Source of the DNA: Liolophura sinensis
Lineage: Eukaryota > Mollusca > Polyplacophora > Chitonida > Chitonidae
DNA: 64,000 bases
Assembly: GCF_032854445.1 (NCBI RefSeq)
Contig: NC_088302.1
Location: 53,786,046 to 53,850,045 of the forward strand
Direction of reading: 5' to 3'
Position 1 is the first letter of the stretch. Each line of letters opens with the position of its first letter. The notes under the pieces were generated by a model, which was not told where the DNA came from, did not search any database, and saw only the letters and a list, made by a program, of their open reading frames with translations. The position numbers were made by a program, and so were the translations under genes. Positions 35,140-45,837 of this stretch are shown piece after piece.

Positions 35140-35292
35140 ATTGCAGCATGTTGGACGTCACTAGTCTAGAGTTACTTAAAATGCCGATTGTGATCACATT
35201 TAATGTATAAACACATTGAAACAACGTAAAGTGACCAGGCGTTGGGAATGCTTAAACCATCAACAGGATTCCAGTTTAATGCCGTTCCAGGC
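35140..35292 (+). repeat. Single-unit relative of the 39-bp minisatellite locus
   Basis: Colinear with the left flank of the 39-bp array, one array unit, and the start of its right flank. Shared blocks are ttgcag, gtcactag, ctaga, atcacattta, then gaccaggcgttgggaatgct for one unit, cca(t/c)ca(a/g)ca, and attccagttta against the array's right edge atactggttta. Only one copy of the 39-bp unit is present here. This shows the sequence context in which the array at 3476-5342 expanded. Confidence 0.65.
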
Positions 35293-35484
35293 AGCATGCG
35301 AACATCTGCAGGATTCTTAATCAGTGTCATCCTCTCCCGCCTTAGTAAAGTCTTGCTCTCGGTTCCCCACTCTCCTCTCATCTATGTCGTCTCCAAGTCA
35401 CTGATTCTGTTACAACTTTCAATCCTCTTCTTATTTGATTTGTCGCTAAACGTCATGCTCAGGAAATTTTCACTTAAACGAAGA

Positions 35485-35568
35485 ATTTTATGGGTGGAAG
35501 AAACTGGAGTGCCCGGGATAAACCACGGACCTTTAGTAAAGTTACTGACAAACTTTTCCACGGTGGAC
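35485..35568 (-). mobile_element. SINE core fragment, reverse strand (second subfamily)
   Basis: On the reverse strand this reads gtttgtcagtaactttacta, ggtccgtggtttatcccggg and cactccagtttcttccaccc. It resembles the core of the unit at 24550-24640 (gttcgtcagtaacttggcaa, ggtttgtttctggct). The tail is missing. Confidence 0.5.
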
Positions 35569-36046
35569 GTACAGATATGTGCACTAATTGAAAACAGAAG
35601 ATTAGACTGCTCAAATGGAACTTAGGACCCACGAACAGTGAGAGTGGGGAGATCCACAAGTTCTCCGCCCAAGTCTGACTTTGAGTCAACACAGATACTT
35701 TGCTTTCTTTTGCTAACCCAGTAAGCCAAACAGATTACTTTCAAATAGCTTATTTCTTTGACTGGTGCTTTACCATCTTTAAACGATTAGGTGCAAACAT
35801 GCACATCCATAATTAAGTATGTATACGTGGTTAAGTATGTAAGTCGTGTAGTTTAACTAATGCAAATTTAAGTAATGAACACATGAAAATTGCACAGTTT
35901 GTGTACTACTGCCCCGTGCACAAGCTATGTGGATACGCAAGTTAACAGGTGTTAGAGAGTACTCAGTACTAGAGAAGATCCCAAGACAATAAGGTCTTGT
36001 TCGTGAAGAAATCCCGACCATCGATAGAACACCATCATATTTTTCT

Positions 36047-36086
36047 AAATAGCATTTGAACTACATATGTAGTTCAAATGCTATTT
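36047..36086. repeat. Perfect 40-bp palindrome
   Basis: The left arm aaatagcatttgaactacat is exactly the reverse complement of the right arm, with no spacer, centred between 36066 and 36067. The symmetry stops abruptly on both sides (t against c). It could extrude as a cruciform or be the fused ends of a tiny inverted-repeat element. Confidence 0.95.
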
Positions 36087-37931
36087 CAGGAGCTGACTGG
36101 CCATGTTATAAACTGCGTTATTGCTGAAGATCTCGAGCGTCTAACGTGTTAGAATTGGGCTGTCTGTTGTATGCAGTTTAGCTGAGGCTCCTTACAGATC
36201 CGTTAGACACAAGGCGGAGTGCCGGTATCCTCAAGACAGAAGCTTCCTTGATGTCATGCAGGTGCATGGAGAATTCCAGCGGATACGACGTAAAGCTCTA
36301 GGTCAAAGTTGCTATTTTAACAATTCCTGCTCCCTGATTGTTTTACGTAATACTGGCACCGATGGAAGGTTTACAGAGAGCAGTGTTGTGCAATATGTGT
36401 ATCCAGCAACCCGTGATGCATGTGGGATGGAACTCTACATGTGCGGGGTGTTGAACAACCCTTCATAATTATCCTTTGGAAGATACAACAGCGTTTTGCA
36501 TCTGCACGTGTGTGGTGTTATTTAGTTAAAACGCAAGCAAGTCACCATAGCAATTAAGCTTCTGTATGCACAGACACAAAGATGTGTTCTGATAAATCAT
36601 GAATATCTCGTCAGGAAAACTATATGACATCATTACTTAAATATGGTCAAAATGACATTAGAAAAAAGTCTAAAATATCAGTGGAATTTGGAGATGAGTT
36701 TGACGTTCAAAATGAGGTCTATCAACATCAATTGCTCTATCACATTATCATATATAATTCTTATCTCATCAGATACAATTAATTAGCTTGACCTTTGGAA
36801 AACGGTCTGTTTTATTATCTTTGAAATGTTTCCTGTTGAGCACCTTGAGAGTTGGCACTCCTCAGATTTCCCAGATACCAATGTTCGTGTGCTAAATATT
36901 CTTTTCGTGCACTTTTTGTCCCATCTATGTACATCAGTCGTGTAAAATCCATTTGGATAAGGCCAGATTTCGTGTTGACATGATAATGGTTTTGTATTTA
37001 TCACATACCATGCTCATTAGTCGCGTAGCCTCATCAAGGATGTTATTTGTTACTTACACATATTATTTACTTTGTGAAATACGCCGCTTCACAGCTGGTT
37101 GTTTTTCACTCACCAGACGCTTCAGCGTCATACCTGTTTTCGTGTCAGAATAATTTCCTTTCGCACGTGTTATCGTGTAACGTCCCTTTGATAATACTCC
37201 CTGTTTATTCCTTTTCGTTCCACAGTCTATGTTGAAAGGCAACAAGCTCATTTTTTTTTTAAAGAAATTATCGCTTCTTTGCTTTACTATGATATAGCAT
37301 GTTTTTAAGTTATATATCAACATACTTCGCACTTATAAATTCAGTGAATGCCACTGAAACTTTCGTGATGTAGAGCTTCTGTTAGAAAATATACGTGACC
37401 TGCCAACCGCCGGTACTTCGTGTTGCTTCGGTGATTTCCGCTTGACGATCGGGAAACCAGAATCTTGGACATAGGTTCCAAGATTACACGAACAAGATGG
37501 CAGATTAAACGACTCTCCTTGGCTGAGAGGCAACACACCCCAACAAAAATTACAGGGTGTTAAAGATGGAGGACGCGATGTAGTGTATGCAGCAGGCATC
37601 ACCAGATAGAAAAAATGTGCTGTTTTCAGCCTATAGCGCCATTTTTAACATTTTCTCCTTTAAAGGCATCATAGTGCGGTGAGTTCATTGAGACATATAA
37701 AAGTGTCAAAGAACAGGAAAATGTGTTTCGGAGGGACATCAGTTGAAAGAATTGTAACTTTCCCAGCCCTATTCCTGAAGTCTCTGAAATATCCAGCTTA
37801 TGTATATAGTGCTTGCTTGTGTCATTTTGGGAATTGCTCTTGCGATTATTAACATGGAGCGTCCATTTTGGTTGACGGAACCATTTTGTGCATGATGTGA
37901 CAGTAACCATATATTTTGCCCTACATGTATA
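36087..37931. other. 1.8 kb with no supported gene
   Basis: Short frames on both strands without a recognisable domain. This is the left flank of the Tc1-like element. Confidence 0.4.
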
Positions 37932-39464
37932 TAAACTCTGTCAAAAAAGAAACGCAACCCCTTTCCTCGGATATCAAAAATTCGTTCGAATAAAGTTATT
38001 GCTTCCAAACTAAATTTTAGCCAAATGTAATGAAATTATACACGTTTTTAATGAAGATTACCATCCAAACAACTGCCTTTTCTCTCCTAAGTGTATTTTA
38101 TTGCTTATGACATCACAACGCATGGACTGACCCTGTTGACGTCGCACACAGAACCATTCACATGCAAATCATGTCAATGGCAGTTATAGTGTGGGGGTGT
38201 ATAAAAGCCCATGTGCTTTCGTATTTTATTCATTCATTCGTCAACAAAAGGCAGTCGGTAAAATGCCGCGACTGAGTGCTGCCGACCGAAATATCACCAT
38301 TGGTCGTCTTCAAGCCAGAGAAAGTTTTGGTACTATTGCACGACACCTAAATGTTCACAAAACAACGATATCCCGACTTTGGAGCCGTTACAACAACTTT
38401 AATTCGACCAACGATCGCCCGAGAAGTGGAAGGCCAAGAATCACGACCCCACGTCAAGATCGGTACATCCGGGTACTTCACCTGCGTAATCGGCATGCCC
38501 TACCAACCGTGACTGCCACACAAATACCAGGTTTGAGGAGAGTGTCGGCTCAAACGATTAGGAACCGTCTGAAAGAAGCGGGTTTACGTGCCTGTAGACC
38601 AGTTGTTGGACCTGTACTACGCCCCTTACATCGACGCCTACGATTCAGGTGGTGCAACAACGTAAGGATATGGACTTTACAAAACTGGAGGCGCATCTGA
38701 TTTTCTGATGAATCCCGTTTTCTTTTGACACGTCACGACGGAAGACAGCGTGTGTATAGGAGACGTCATGAACGCTTTGCGCCCATCTGCGTCCGGCAGG
38801 TGGACAGATTTGGCGGAGGCAGTGTTATGGATTGGGGAGCCATCTCGTACAGCCAGAAATCAGACTTGGTGATCGTTCCAGCGAACCTGACAGCCCAACG
38901 TTACATCAACCACGTGTTACAGCCTCATCTTCTCCCGATTATTGACCGACAGACACCGCTTTTTCAACAGGACAACGCCAGGCCTCATACTGCACGTGCA
39001 ACAATGAACTTTCTGCAGGATTCCAACGTCAATGTTTTGCGGTGGCCCTCTAAATCACCAGACTTCAACCCTATTGAACACCTGTGGGATACTCTGGATC
39101 GACACGTGCGTCAACGTCAGCCACCGCCACCGACGCTTCAACAGCTCGCCGTTGCGTTACAGGAGTGGAGGGCCATTCCCCTGGAGAGAACCCGGCGTCT
39201 TATCCGTTCTTGTCCACGGAGATGCCGTGCAGTGATTGCAGCTCGTGGTGGTCATACGAGATACTGAGGAAGACGCGCCCTGGTGAGCAACTGGTGTCTG
39301 TGAGATGACTTTTGAAAAGACAGTTTTAAACATGACCATCTTGATTATTATTCTGCCAAATTTCTGACTTCTGTCTTCAATAAGAAAAAAGTTGTGCCTT
39401 CCTAAAACTAAATATTAAAATCTCTAAAATACGGGGATTGCTTTTCTTTTTTTGACAGAGTTTA
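37932..39464 (+). mobile_element. Tc1/mariner-superfamily DNA transposon (complete ends)
   Basis: The element is about 37934-39462 (~1.53 kb), flanked by TA at 37932-37933 and 39463-39464, the usual target duplication of this superfamily. The left end begins aactctgtcaaaaaagaaac and the right end, read in reverse complement, begins aactctgtcaaaaaaagaaa. The inverted repeats are about 29 bp long with a few differences. A transposase reading frame fills the middle, with ~330 bp before it and ~195 bp after. Both ends and one long frame being present points to a fairly recent insertion. Confidence 0.93.
38263..39267 (+). pseudogene. Tc1-like transposase, interrupted by one in-frame TGA
   Basis: A 335-codon frame that would cut and paste the surrounding element. 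The N-terminal part has a helix-turn-helix (around residues 18-40, SFGTIARHLN then VHKTTISRLW), a GRPR hook at 56-59, and a second helix-turn-helix near 80-108. The catalytic domain has FSDESRF with the first Asp at residue 149, QQDNARPH with the second Asp at 237, and SPDFNPIEHLWD with Glu at 272. There are 34 residues between the second Asp and the Glu (DD34E, as in Tc1 elements). Codon 146 (38698-38700) is TGA, three residues before the first catalytic Asp. The frame is otherwise open and ends normally with HTRY and TGA at 39265. Met at 38263 is preferred over 38191 because the family begins near MPR-L-S; the extra 24 codons upstream lie in the untranslated end. TGA fits a CpG-type change from CGA. 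Probably inactive. Confidence 0.92.
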
Positions 39465-40529
39465 GAATTTGTTTGTAACTGTTCATAAAGAAAAAGCATG
39501 GAATTTAAATTAAATTAAATTATCTTTGAAACAACAGCACAAAAGATGTTAATCTGATAAAATGTTATTGTCCGTACACTGGTTTTTAAACGACATTCAT
39601 ACAACGAGGCGCATAGACATCCAACAACTGCTCATCTCTCAACTAGGTATGGAGAGTTATGGCATTGTCATATATTGTCTAACTGAGTAGACCGCTTTGG
39701 CACTTTCTGCCAAGTTGTCTTCAAAACTTCTTAACGTACAGTTCTCTGTCAGTACGACACATTTATACCTTCATTGTTTTGAAATAAATACCTGCTGCAC
39801 ACTGAGAATAAATGGACATCATGCTATCAAGACCGATAAGGCGCTGTAGTTCCTGCACATTACTAGTTAACAAATTTACCCAGCATGCATGCTGTTATCT
39901 AGAGCAAAAACAAGCAGGTATGAACTGTTACAAGCATCTTGTTACGTGCTTTGTTGCCATGCTTTTTAATATAGCCTTTATCATGTAAGACAGGAACCAA
40001 ACGTCGTTTTGTAAAAGTGTTCTTACTATGCTCACACATTATTTGATTAATGGATGTTCCTGGACATATATGGTATTGCAGACCATATACAGGAAGCCGT
40101 ATAGGACTGCTGGGAACGATTCGCTGCTAATGATCACAGGAATGATGAACAATGCCAAATGTAGTATTCACGGATGGCGTACTTGTGGAAGCTCCGGTGG
40201 ACAGCACGTCATTATTACTCCATATATAGCTCATACACACAATGATATATGGTCATGCTTAGTGTATAATCTGTTATAACAGATGAGCAGGATTTACCTA
40301 TCGGTCGGCTATAGTGTGGAAATAAGTGATCTGACAAAACGACAAGCCTTGCGTGTAAATCCCGATCCTTTTCTCATAGACGAACACAAAGCAGGTTGTC
40401 TCAGATAGATTCCCTGCCGACGAAAGTGTGCTTTTTCCCCCATCACACTCCATGACAGCCAAAAAAAAAAAAAATTCAAGCCAGCAGCAAAATAAGTGCA
40501 ATGCTGAATGAGGATTTCATTGCATTACC
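39465..40529. other. Non-coding stretch, no gene seen
   Basis: No supported gene. A poly-A run lies at 40460-40473. The 83-codon frame at 40028-40279 has no recognisable domain. Confidence 0.45.
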
Positions 40530-41057
40530 TACGATACATCCGGCAGATTATAGGGTCTGCACTGATTACATACGATACATCAGGCAGATTATAGGGTCTG
40601 CACTGATTACATACGATACATCAGGCAGATTATAGGGTCTGCACTGATTACATACGATACATCAGGCAGATTATAGGGTCTGCACTGATTACATACGATA
40701 CATCAGGCAGATTATAGGGTCTGCACTGATTAGGTACGATACATGAGGCAGATTATAGGGTCTGCACTGATTACATACGATACATCAGGCAGATTATAGG
40801 GTCTGCACTGATTACCTACGATACATCAGGCAGATTATAGGGTCTGCACTGATTACCTACGATACATCAGGCAGATTATAGGGTCTACACTGATTACCTA
40901 CGATACATCAGGCAGATTATAGGGTCTGCACTGATTACATACGATACATCAGACAGATTATAGGGTCTGCACTGATTACATACGATACATCAGGCAGATT
41001 ATAGGGTCTGCACTGATTAGATACGATACATCAGGCAGATTATAGGGTCTGCACTGA
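40530..41057. repeat. 41-bp tandem array, 13 copies
   Basis: cgatacatcaggcagattat recurs every 41 bp from 40532 to 41024, followed by agggtctgcactgattacat (or acct, aggt, agat). Copies are nearly identical; the main variable site is the c/t/g just before acgatac. The word gatacatcaggc is shared with the 30-bp array at 19.3 kb, but the rest of the unit differs. Confidence 0.97.
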
Positions 41058-41295
41058 AAGATTGATTTCATTGGAATGGTGTTTTATGCCGCACTAAAGA
41101 ATATTTCACTTACGGCTGTCAGCATTATGGTGGGAAGAAACCGGGCAGGGGAAAACCCACGACTATCCGCAGCATGGGAAGCAAGCATGAAATGGACTTG
41201 AACTCACAGCGGCCGCATTGGTGAGAGGCTTATGGGTTATTGCGTCGTGCTGGCGTGCTAATCCCCTCGGTCACGGATGCCCCCTGCATTGAAAG
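41049..41295 (-). mobile_element. V-SINE, reverse strand, inserted at the end of the 41-bp array
   Basis: The body is about 41061-41283. On the reverse strand it reads ggggcatccgtgaccgaggg, head sequence, ctgtgagttcaagtccattt, a shortened middle, the core, ctgacagccgtaagtgaaat and cataaaacaccattccaatg. The sequence ctgcactgaaag (41049-41060) is repeated as ctgcattgaaag (41284-41295) with one change, and its first copy is part of the last 41-bp unit. The SINE therefore landed in array DNA. Confidence 0.85.
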
Positions 41296-41457
41296 AAATT
41301 AAACAGCAACGAATTCTGAATCTATAGATCTTGTGTTTGTGATAATTCCAAATCACCCAGGCCTACACTGGCGTATATAAATGTAACAAAATGTTGAAGG
41401 TTGGAAACTAAGAACCTGTTCACGAAGATATATATATAATATTTATTGAATTTCATA

Positions 41458-41573
41458 TATTCGAGAATATTTTCACTACGCCGGAGAGGAAGCCAGCATG
41501 AACTGGACTTGAACTCATAGCGACCGCATCCTGGGTCATTGCGCCGTGCTAGCGTGCTAACCATCTCGGCCAT
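41458..41573 (-). mobile_element. V-SINE with internal deletion, reverse strand
   Basis: tcgagaatattttcactacg joins directly to ccggagaggaagccagcatg; the whole core between them is missing. The head end gctagcgtgctaaccatctc is present, ending at about 41573. It lies less than 200 bp from the previous SINE in the same orientation. Confidence 0.75.
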
Positions 41574-42659
41574 AGAAGTAATTCAGTACATGTCTATTGC
41601 ACCATCCTCAGGGTTCTATCATGCCAGCCATACTTTGTACATTTGGTTAATAGATTTGGTTTCTTTGGATGAAACAGTCATTAAAGTCTGATTATAATTA
41701 CAATTTGTCGGCCTTCATACATTTTTGTAAATCTGCAATTATCATCTTACTGCTTTAATAGCTCGAAGAGAAATACTTGACATGTGGGACACATCAACAA
41801 AAGCCACAAAAAGCCATAATCAAGGTCAAATTGCCTTATTATCATTATGTGAATACTGATAATTTTCATAATCGCATGTATCGGGTGTTTAACCTTTGGC
41901 ACACCACTCAGGGGGATAGGTTCCGACATTGTATAAGCTAAGAGAATTGACCTCGTTCATCGCCGAACAAACTGAATCCCTCTTGATTTATGCTCTCCAT
42001 TGCCTCAATGACAACAGTTGTTTTTTTTTGTGCCCGCTTGTCTTTGACTGTGCATGCGCAGCCCATTACATGCAGGCTTGGTTTTACTGGCATTCTAATT
42101 TGTTTCTGATCATCAATAAATAAGGCTCATCTTGAGGGGCAAACGATTGGATTTCCACATAGTCTGTCTCAGCTTATAGGTTAATTTGGAACTAATGGAT
42201 AAATGAATGAAATGCACGTTGTAGGGTGATGGTTGAGACGTAACAATACAGCAAACCACATATGGTTAAGTGGTTGTAATTTACACATCACATTTTTCAG
42301 CGTTATGGCGGGGCTACACAGCCCATGGTATCAGATCTATTAAATCACCACCTGTGCATTAGCGCCATAATAATGGTCTGCGGAGAATAACTGTTTTATT
42401 AATTTTTGACATTACACCTTGAGCCAATTTTTCGGCGTAACTATATATGTAACTATAATGCTATCCATGTTGTCCCTACATTGACACGTTTTCACTATTC
42501 AAGGTGTATACCTTTTCAATCACGAGTACATGAGGTCCGGTTACTACTCGGCTTTGGACAAGGAATTTGCATTTCCACGCTCTCACTGGTTTTTGGGCCT
42601 TGGTGACAATAAGCGATCAACGCTATACTTTCTGCCGAACCACCAGCTGTCGTACCCAA
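41574..42659. other. Non-coding stretch, no gene seen
   Basis: No domain-bearing frame and no array. Nothing supported. Confidence 0.4.
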
Positions 42660-42732
42660 TTTTCTCCACCCATAAAGCTGACTACCATGGTATAAGTGAA
42701 CAATTCGTGAGCATGGTGTTAAATAAATAGAT
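42660..42732 (+). mobile_element. SINE 3' end of the second subfamily
   Basis: ttctccacccataaagctga, ctaccatggtataagtgaac and gcatggtgttaaataaatag resemble the 3' end of the unit at 25180-25252. An A/T-rich run of aaataaatacataaa words follows to about 42825. Confidence 0.6.
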
Positions 42733-42825
42733 ATAAATAAAACAAACAAAAAAACGAAACAAACAAATACATAAATAAATATGTAAATATAAAAACAAAT
42801 AAATACATAAATATATAAATGGCCT

Positions 42826-43529
42826 TATTAAAGAGCTAATTGTCTTTTAGTAAAACGTATTAAATGATGATGATGGCGTCATGGATTTTAACCTTACTAA
42901 GGTAGCTTTGCACAATAATTTTCTAAAGGAACACGATGTGACACTGACAGCTTACTATGATGCTCTGTGGGTTTCTAAAACGTGTGTGGATGAGATCTGC
43001 ATGCAACGAACTGTTGATTTTCAGTTATGGTAATCGGATGTGGTCAGTAGTGCTACTGACTCGTCGATTATCTGTGTTACATTAACAGGGTGTTTCAGGA
43101 ACTTTTTTGATGTTTGATAAATTTGCCGAGAAATGAGCAATCTCTCATCTCCTGTAGATATTTGTTTTGCCCCTAAATAAAGGTGATTTGGGCTTTGGCG
43201 TCGTTCATTCAACCATTCTGTTTAACCATACTGTCACACGGTATACGTAGACCGATTTCATGGTAACTTTGTTATTAATTCCATTATTGGATGATAATAT
43301 CAAGTTTATTATGTCTTGGAATCTCCGCTTGTTGCAGATCATTCTGTGCATATTGTCTCATCTAATTTGTCAATGTCCAATCCCAGCAGGAGGCAATCAC
43401 ATCCGCAACACTTCACATCCGTCGACATAGTAATCATAATGATTTGGTATCATCTAGCTTTATCGACCATCACTGACCACTACGGACATGCATCGTTACA
43501 CCTGACACCTAAAGGTGATGGTCAGCTGA
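42826..43529. other. Non-coding stretch, no gene seen
   Basis: The 86-codon frame at 43316-43576 has no domain and is in a different frame from the cysteine-rich stretch that follows. Nothing else is supported. Confidence 0.4.
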
Positions 43530-43833
43530 GTCAGTGCGTGCACCTGTGCCCTCCAGTGTTGTCGCTCTGTCTTTGAGGACGACGTCACGACACGGGTTTA
43601 CCCATGCGTGCAAACCGATCCATTCACTTCGATCTGGATCCACAATAAACTATTATGTGACTGCGACGCTCTATCAGAAAGAACTGGCCATGGTCAACTT
43701 ACCAATCAACGTATATGTTACTTTAGTCATGCTGTTGCCATGGGAACGCCAATCGATCGAAGCCTTGCTACCATTGAATGGAACAACCTATACAAACCGA
43801 AATGCAACTCAAGACATGTACGCGGTCAAATTG
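43530..43833 (+). CDS. Possible cysteine-rich extracellular exon (unassigned)
   Basis: A frame opening after a TGA at 43527 encodes about 100 residues rich in cysteine: TCALQCCRS, YPCVQTD, LLCDCDALSERTG, RICYFSHAVAMGTP, and YKPKC. The CDC motif followed by C...C at this spacing recalls extracellular modules such as a leucine-rich-repeat C-terminal cap or a WSC-type domain, but neither fits well and I do not assign one. A GTAAAG at 43834 could be a splice donor. There is no clear start codon; an alternative GTG-started frame begins at 43608. The nearest gene candidate is the membrane protein 1.1 kb downstream on the same strand, and the exon could belong to it or to a separate gene. It could also be chance. 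Confidence 0.25.
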
Positions 43834-44939
43834 TAAAGAAGACAGAAGTAAATTGTAAAGGAATCCGTATTGATTTGGGGACCACAGTGCGATCTCTGAC
43901 ACTAACTATGGAATTTTGCTGTAGTAGGTATAGATATGGACTTGACCGACCTTCATCTAGTACTTGGCGGCCTTGTGTTAAATCTTAAATCTATATCTTT
44001 GTAGCTAGGCTTGCGTCGCATGGTACCATACGGGAGAACATGAGTTACGATCCTAACCCATTGTGCATGGTGTCTAGCCACATATGTTTTGTGAGCTCTT
44101 TTCACAACACTGAATCGTACTTCCTTTTCAGATGGGGAGATAACTCCGGCAGCACGATCAAACCGTCAGTTTGGAGCGGCTCTGAGATCGATAGGTTTAA
44201 TGCGTGGAAACAATTGATTTTCATGTTGGCGAGAGCTAGGAGTGCTTTCTCCCGCAGTATCCCCGAATGTGCGAGCGAGGTCGAGGTCGTGAGGAGCAGT
44301 ACACTGGATAGGAGAATTTCGGACAGCGTGTAGAAGCTGGGATCGAGCAGTCTGAATGAGTATATACAGCGGTTGCCTGTGCTATTAAATGCCACTGACA
44401 TCTCCACAGCTCGGCAACACCATCCTTCAGTGCGGCTAGTTGTATATATAGACAGATCATAGGCTACAGAATGGGAGTTGCAGCTTACCGGAGAGACGCG
44501 CGGGCTGCTGTTAGCGCAGAATGGCAATGACTAACGGCTTACTACCATGGCACTGCTACCGGCTGTGATTTCTTGGATACCCCATTCGTTGTGAATAACG
44601 AAGGCTTGGTTCTGTGCTGAAGGCCTATGTCCGGATTCTGGTACTTCCGCTGGGTGGTAAGTCCGAGAACGGAGGGGAATGCGAACATCATGGTGACCTA
44701 ATGCTGTCTGAGGCTAAACCTCGTTCATTCACAAAGGAAATCCCATAAAGCTGTGTGTTGAAGGGTATTCTCGCTCGTTCCTGTACACAGCCGGTGTGAA
44801 CAGGCAGGAGTAAAGCGTCTTGTAGATATTGATGTTAGGCCATTGACAACTCGCCACAACAGCCAAGTCCCTTCGTGTCTGCTGAGGGAAACAAAAATTA
44901 CGTCGGCCGTGAGATTTTTGAACAAATATTTTAGACATT
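43834..44939. other. Region between the two gene candidates
   Basis: Frames up to 141 codons exist on both strands (44040-44333 forward, 44102-44527 reverse) without a recognisable domain. A polypyrimidine tract followed by AG (acttccttttcag) at 44131 resembles a splice acceptor. In-frame stops at 44910 and 44919 precede the start of the next candidate, so its ATG at 44940 is not a simple continuation. Confidence 0.4.
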
Positions 44940-45620
44940 ATGGTAAATTGTTGGCACACCACGTTATTGCCCTGTGTGGCGGTCTTGTTCGTGTTGTTTC
45001 CACACTGGACACTGGCTGACAACACTGGATCAAACTTGGACCAACTGTCCCTAGTTAGGAGGCTCGGCAGGTCATTACAGGTCCAGCCCACCGAGAACAA
45101 ACACGGCAAAACTTTGAGCCAAAAATCTGTGTCATTACCTGCGAATAAAACTAAGAATGTGTCAACGAACTCAACTTACTGGGTAGACGAGGACGCTCCG
45201 ACGCAACACCTGAGGAACGCCGCTGAGGAAGAGGTGCCCCCTTCCCCGGTGGAGGAAGGTGTTAATGAACAACAACCCAAAGAACTTCCCATCGCTCTGA
45301 TCATTGCTAGCCCTGTTGTGGCCGTCTTTATCATTGTATTCGTCTGCGTGGCTTACTACTGTCATTCTGCCCAGCTTGACGCCAGGGCACGGGAACTGGC
45401 CATGCGCCTAAAAGCTGATGAAGAAATGGCACAAGTGATGGTACAGGCCCCACGGCCTGTGATCGTTCCTCACGACAACACGGACATGGAGGCCGAACAC
45501 ACCAGCCTGCGGAGTGTCAAAACACAGACATCTTCCGAGTCTAAGCGCGGGTCAGTTATAGAGGACAGGGAAATTATTAAATACTCTCGAACTAGAAGAC
45601 ATTCAACGTTTATAATATAG
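44940..45620 (+). CDS. Predicted single-pass type I membrane protein, unknown family
   Basis: 226 residues starting at ATG 44940. Residues 1-26 look like a signal peptide: a hydrophobic stretch LLPCVAVLFVLF and a cleavage-like TLA before DNTG. The ectodomain (about 27-116) is short and hydrophilic, has no cysteines after the signal, and carries two N-glycosylation sequons, at Asn73 and Asn77. It has an acidic, proline-containing stalk (NAAEEEVPPSPVEEG). Residues 117-141 form one transmembrane helix (PIALIIASPVVAVFIIVFVC). The tail (142-226) begins with a charged, probably helical segment (LDARARELAMRLKADEEMAQ) and has Ser/Thr-rich and Arg-rich parts, ending HSTFII. I do not recognise the family and infer no function. 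The start could instead be a splice acceptor (tattttag at 44934, or ttacag at 45079), making this the last exon of a larger gene. No AATAAA lies just after the stop. Confidence 0.55.
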   Translation: MVNCWHTTLLPCVAVLFVLFPHWTLADNTGSNLDQLSLVRRLGRSLQVQPTENKHGKTLSQKSVSLPANKTKNVSTNSTYWVDEDAPTQHLRNAAEEEVPPSPVEEGVNEQQPKELPIALIIASPVVAVFIIVFVCVAYYCHSAQLDARARELAMRLKADEEMAQVMVQAPRPVIVPHDNTDMEAEHTSLRSVKTQTSSESKRGSVIEDREIIKYSRTRRHSTFII

Positions 45621-45713
45621 CGCATCGAAAAAAATATTTCAATACTTTTTAGCCAAAAAAATAATATTTCAGCACATCTTCTTTACTGTTCATAACAAGG
45701 TTTGTCTTTCCAG

Positions 45714-45837
45714 GTATACGCTGGATATGGAAATGGTTCCCCTGTGACTTGGCCTCGGAAGACGTTTACGGGATGCGGATATCGAGGGCATGCGGATATT
45801 CAGATTGTTTCAGCAGTATGGCTATATTATTACGAAT
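45714..45837 (+). other. Possible spliced exon, 124 bp
   Basis: A good acceptor (gtttgtctttccag) ends at 45713 and a consensus donor (GTGAGT) starts at 45838. Two of three frames are open between them. It could be a downstream or alternative exon of the membrane-protein candidate 94 bp upstream. No domain is visible, so this rests only on splice-like signals. Confidence 0.2.

Noticed and set aside
39032-39339. Additional ORFs inside the transposase region
   Set aside because: Shadows in other frames of the Tc1-like transposase.
40530-41057. CRISPR-like regular repeats (41 bp; also the 30-, 77- and 79-bp arrays)
   Set aside because: No unique spacers: the repeats are contiguous, and the window is clearly eukaryotic.
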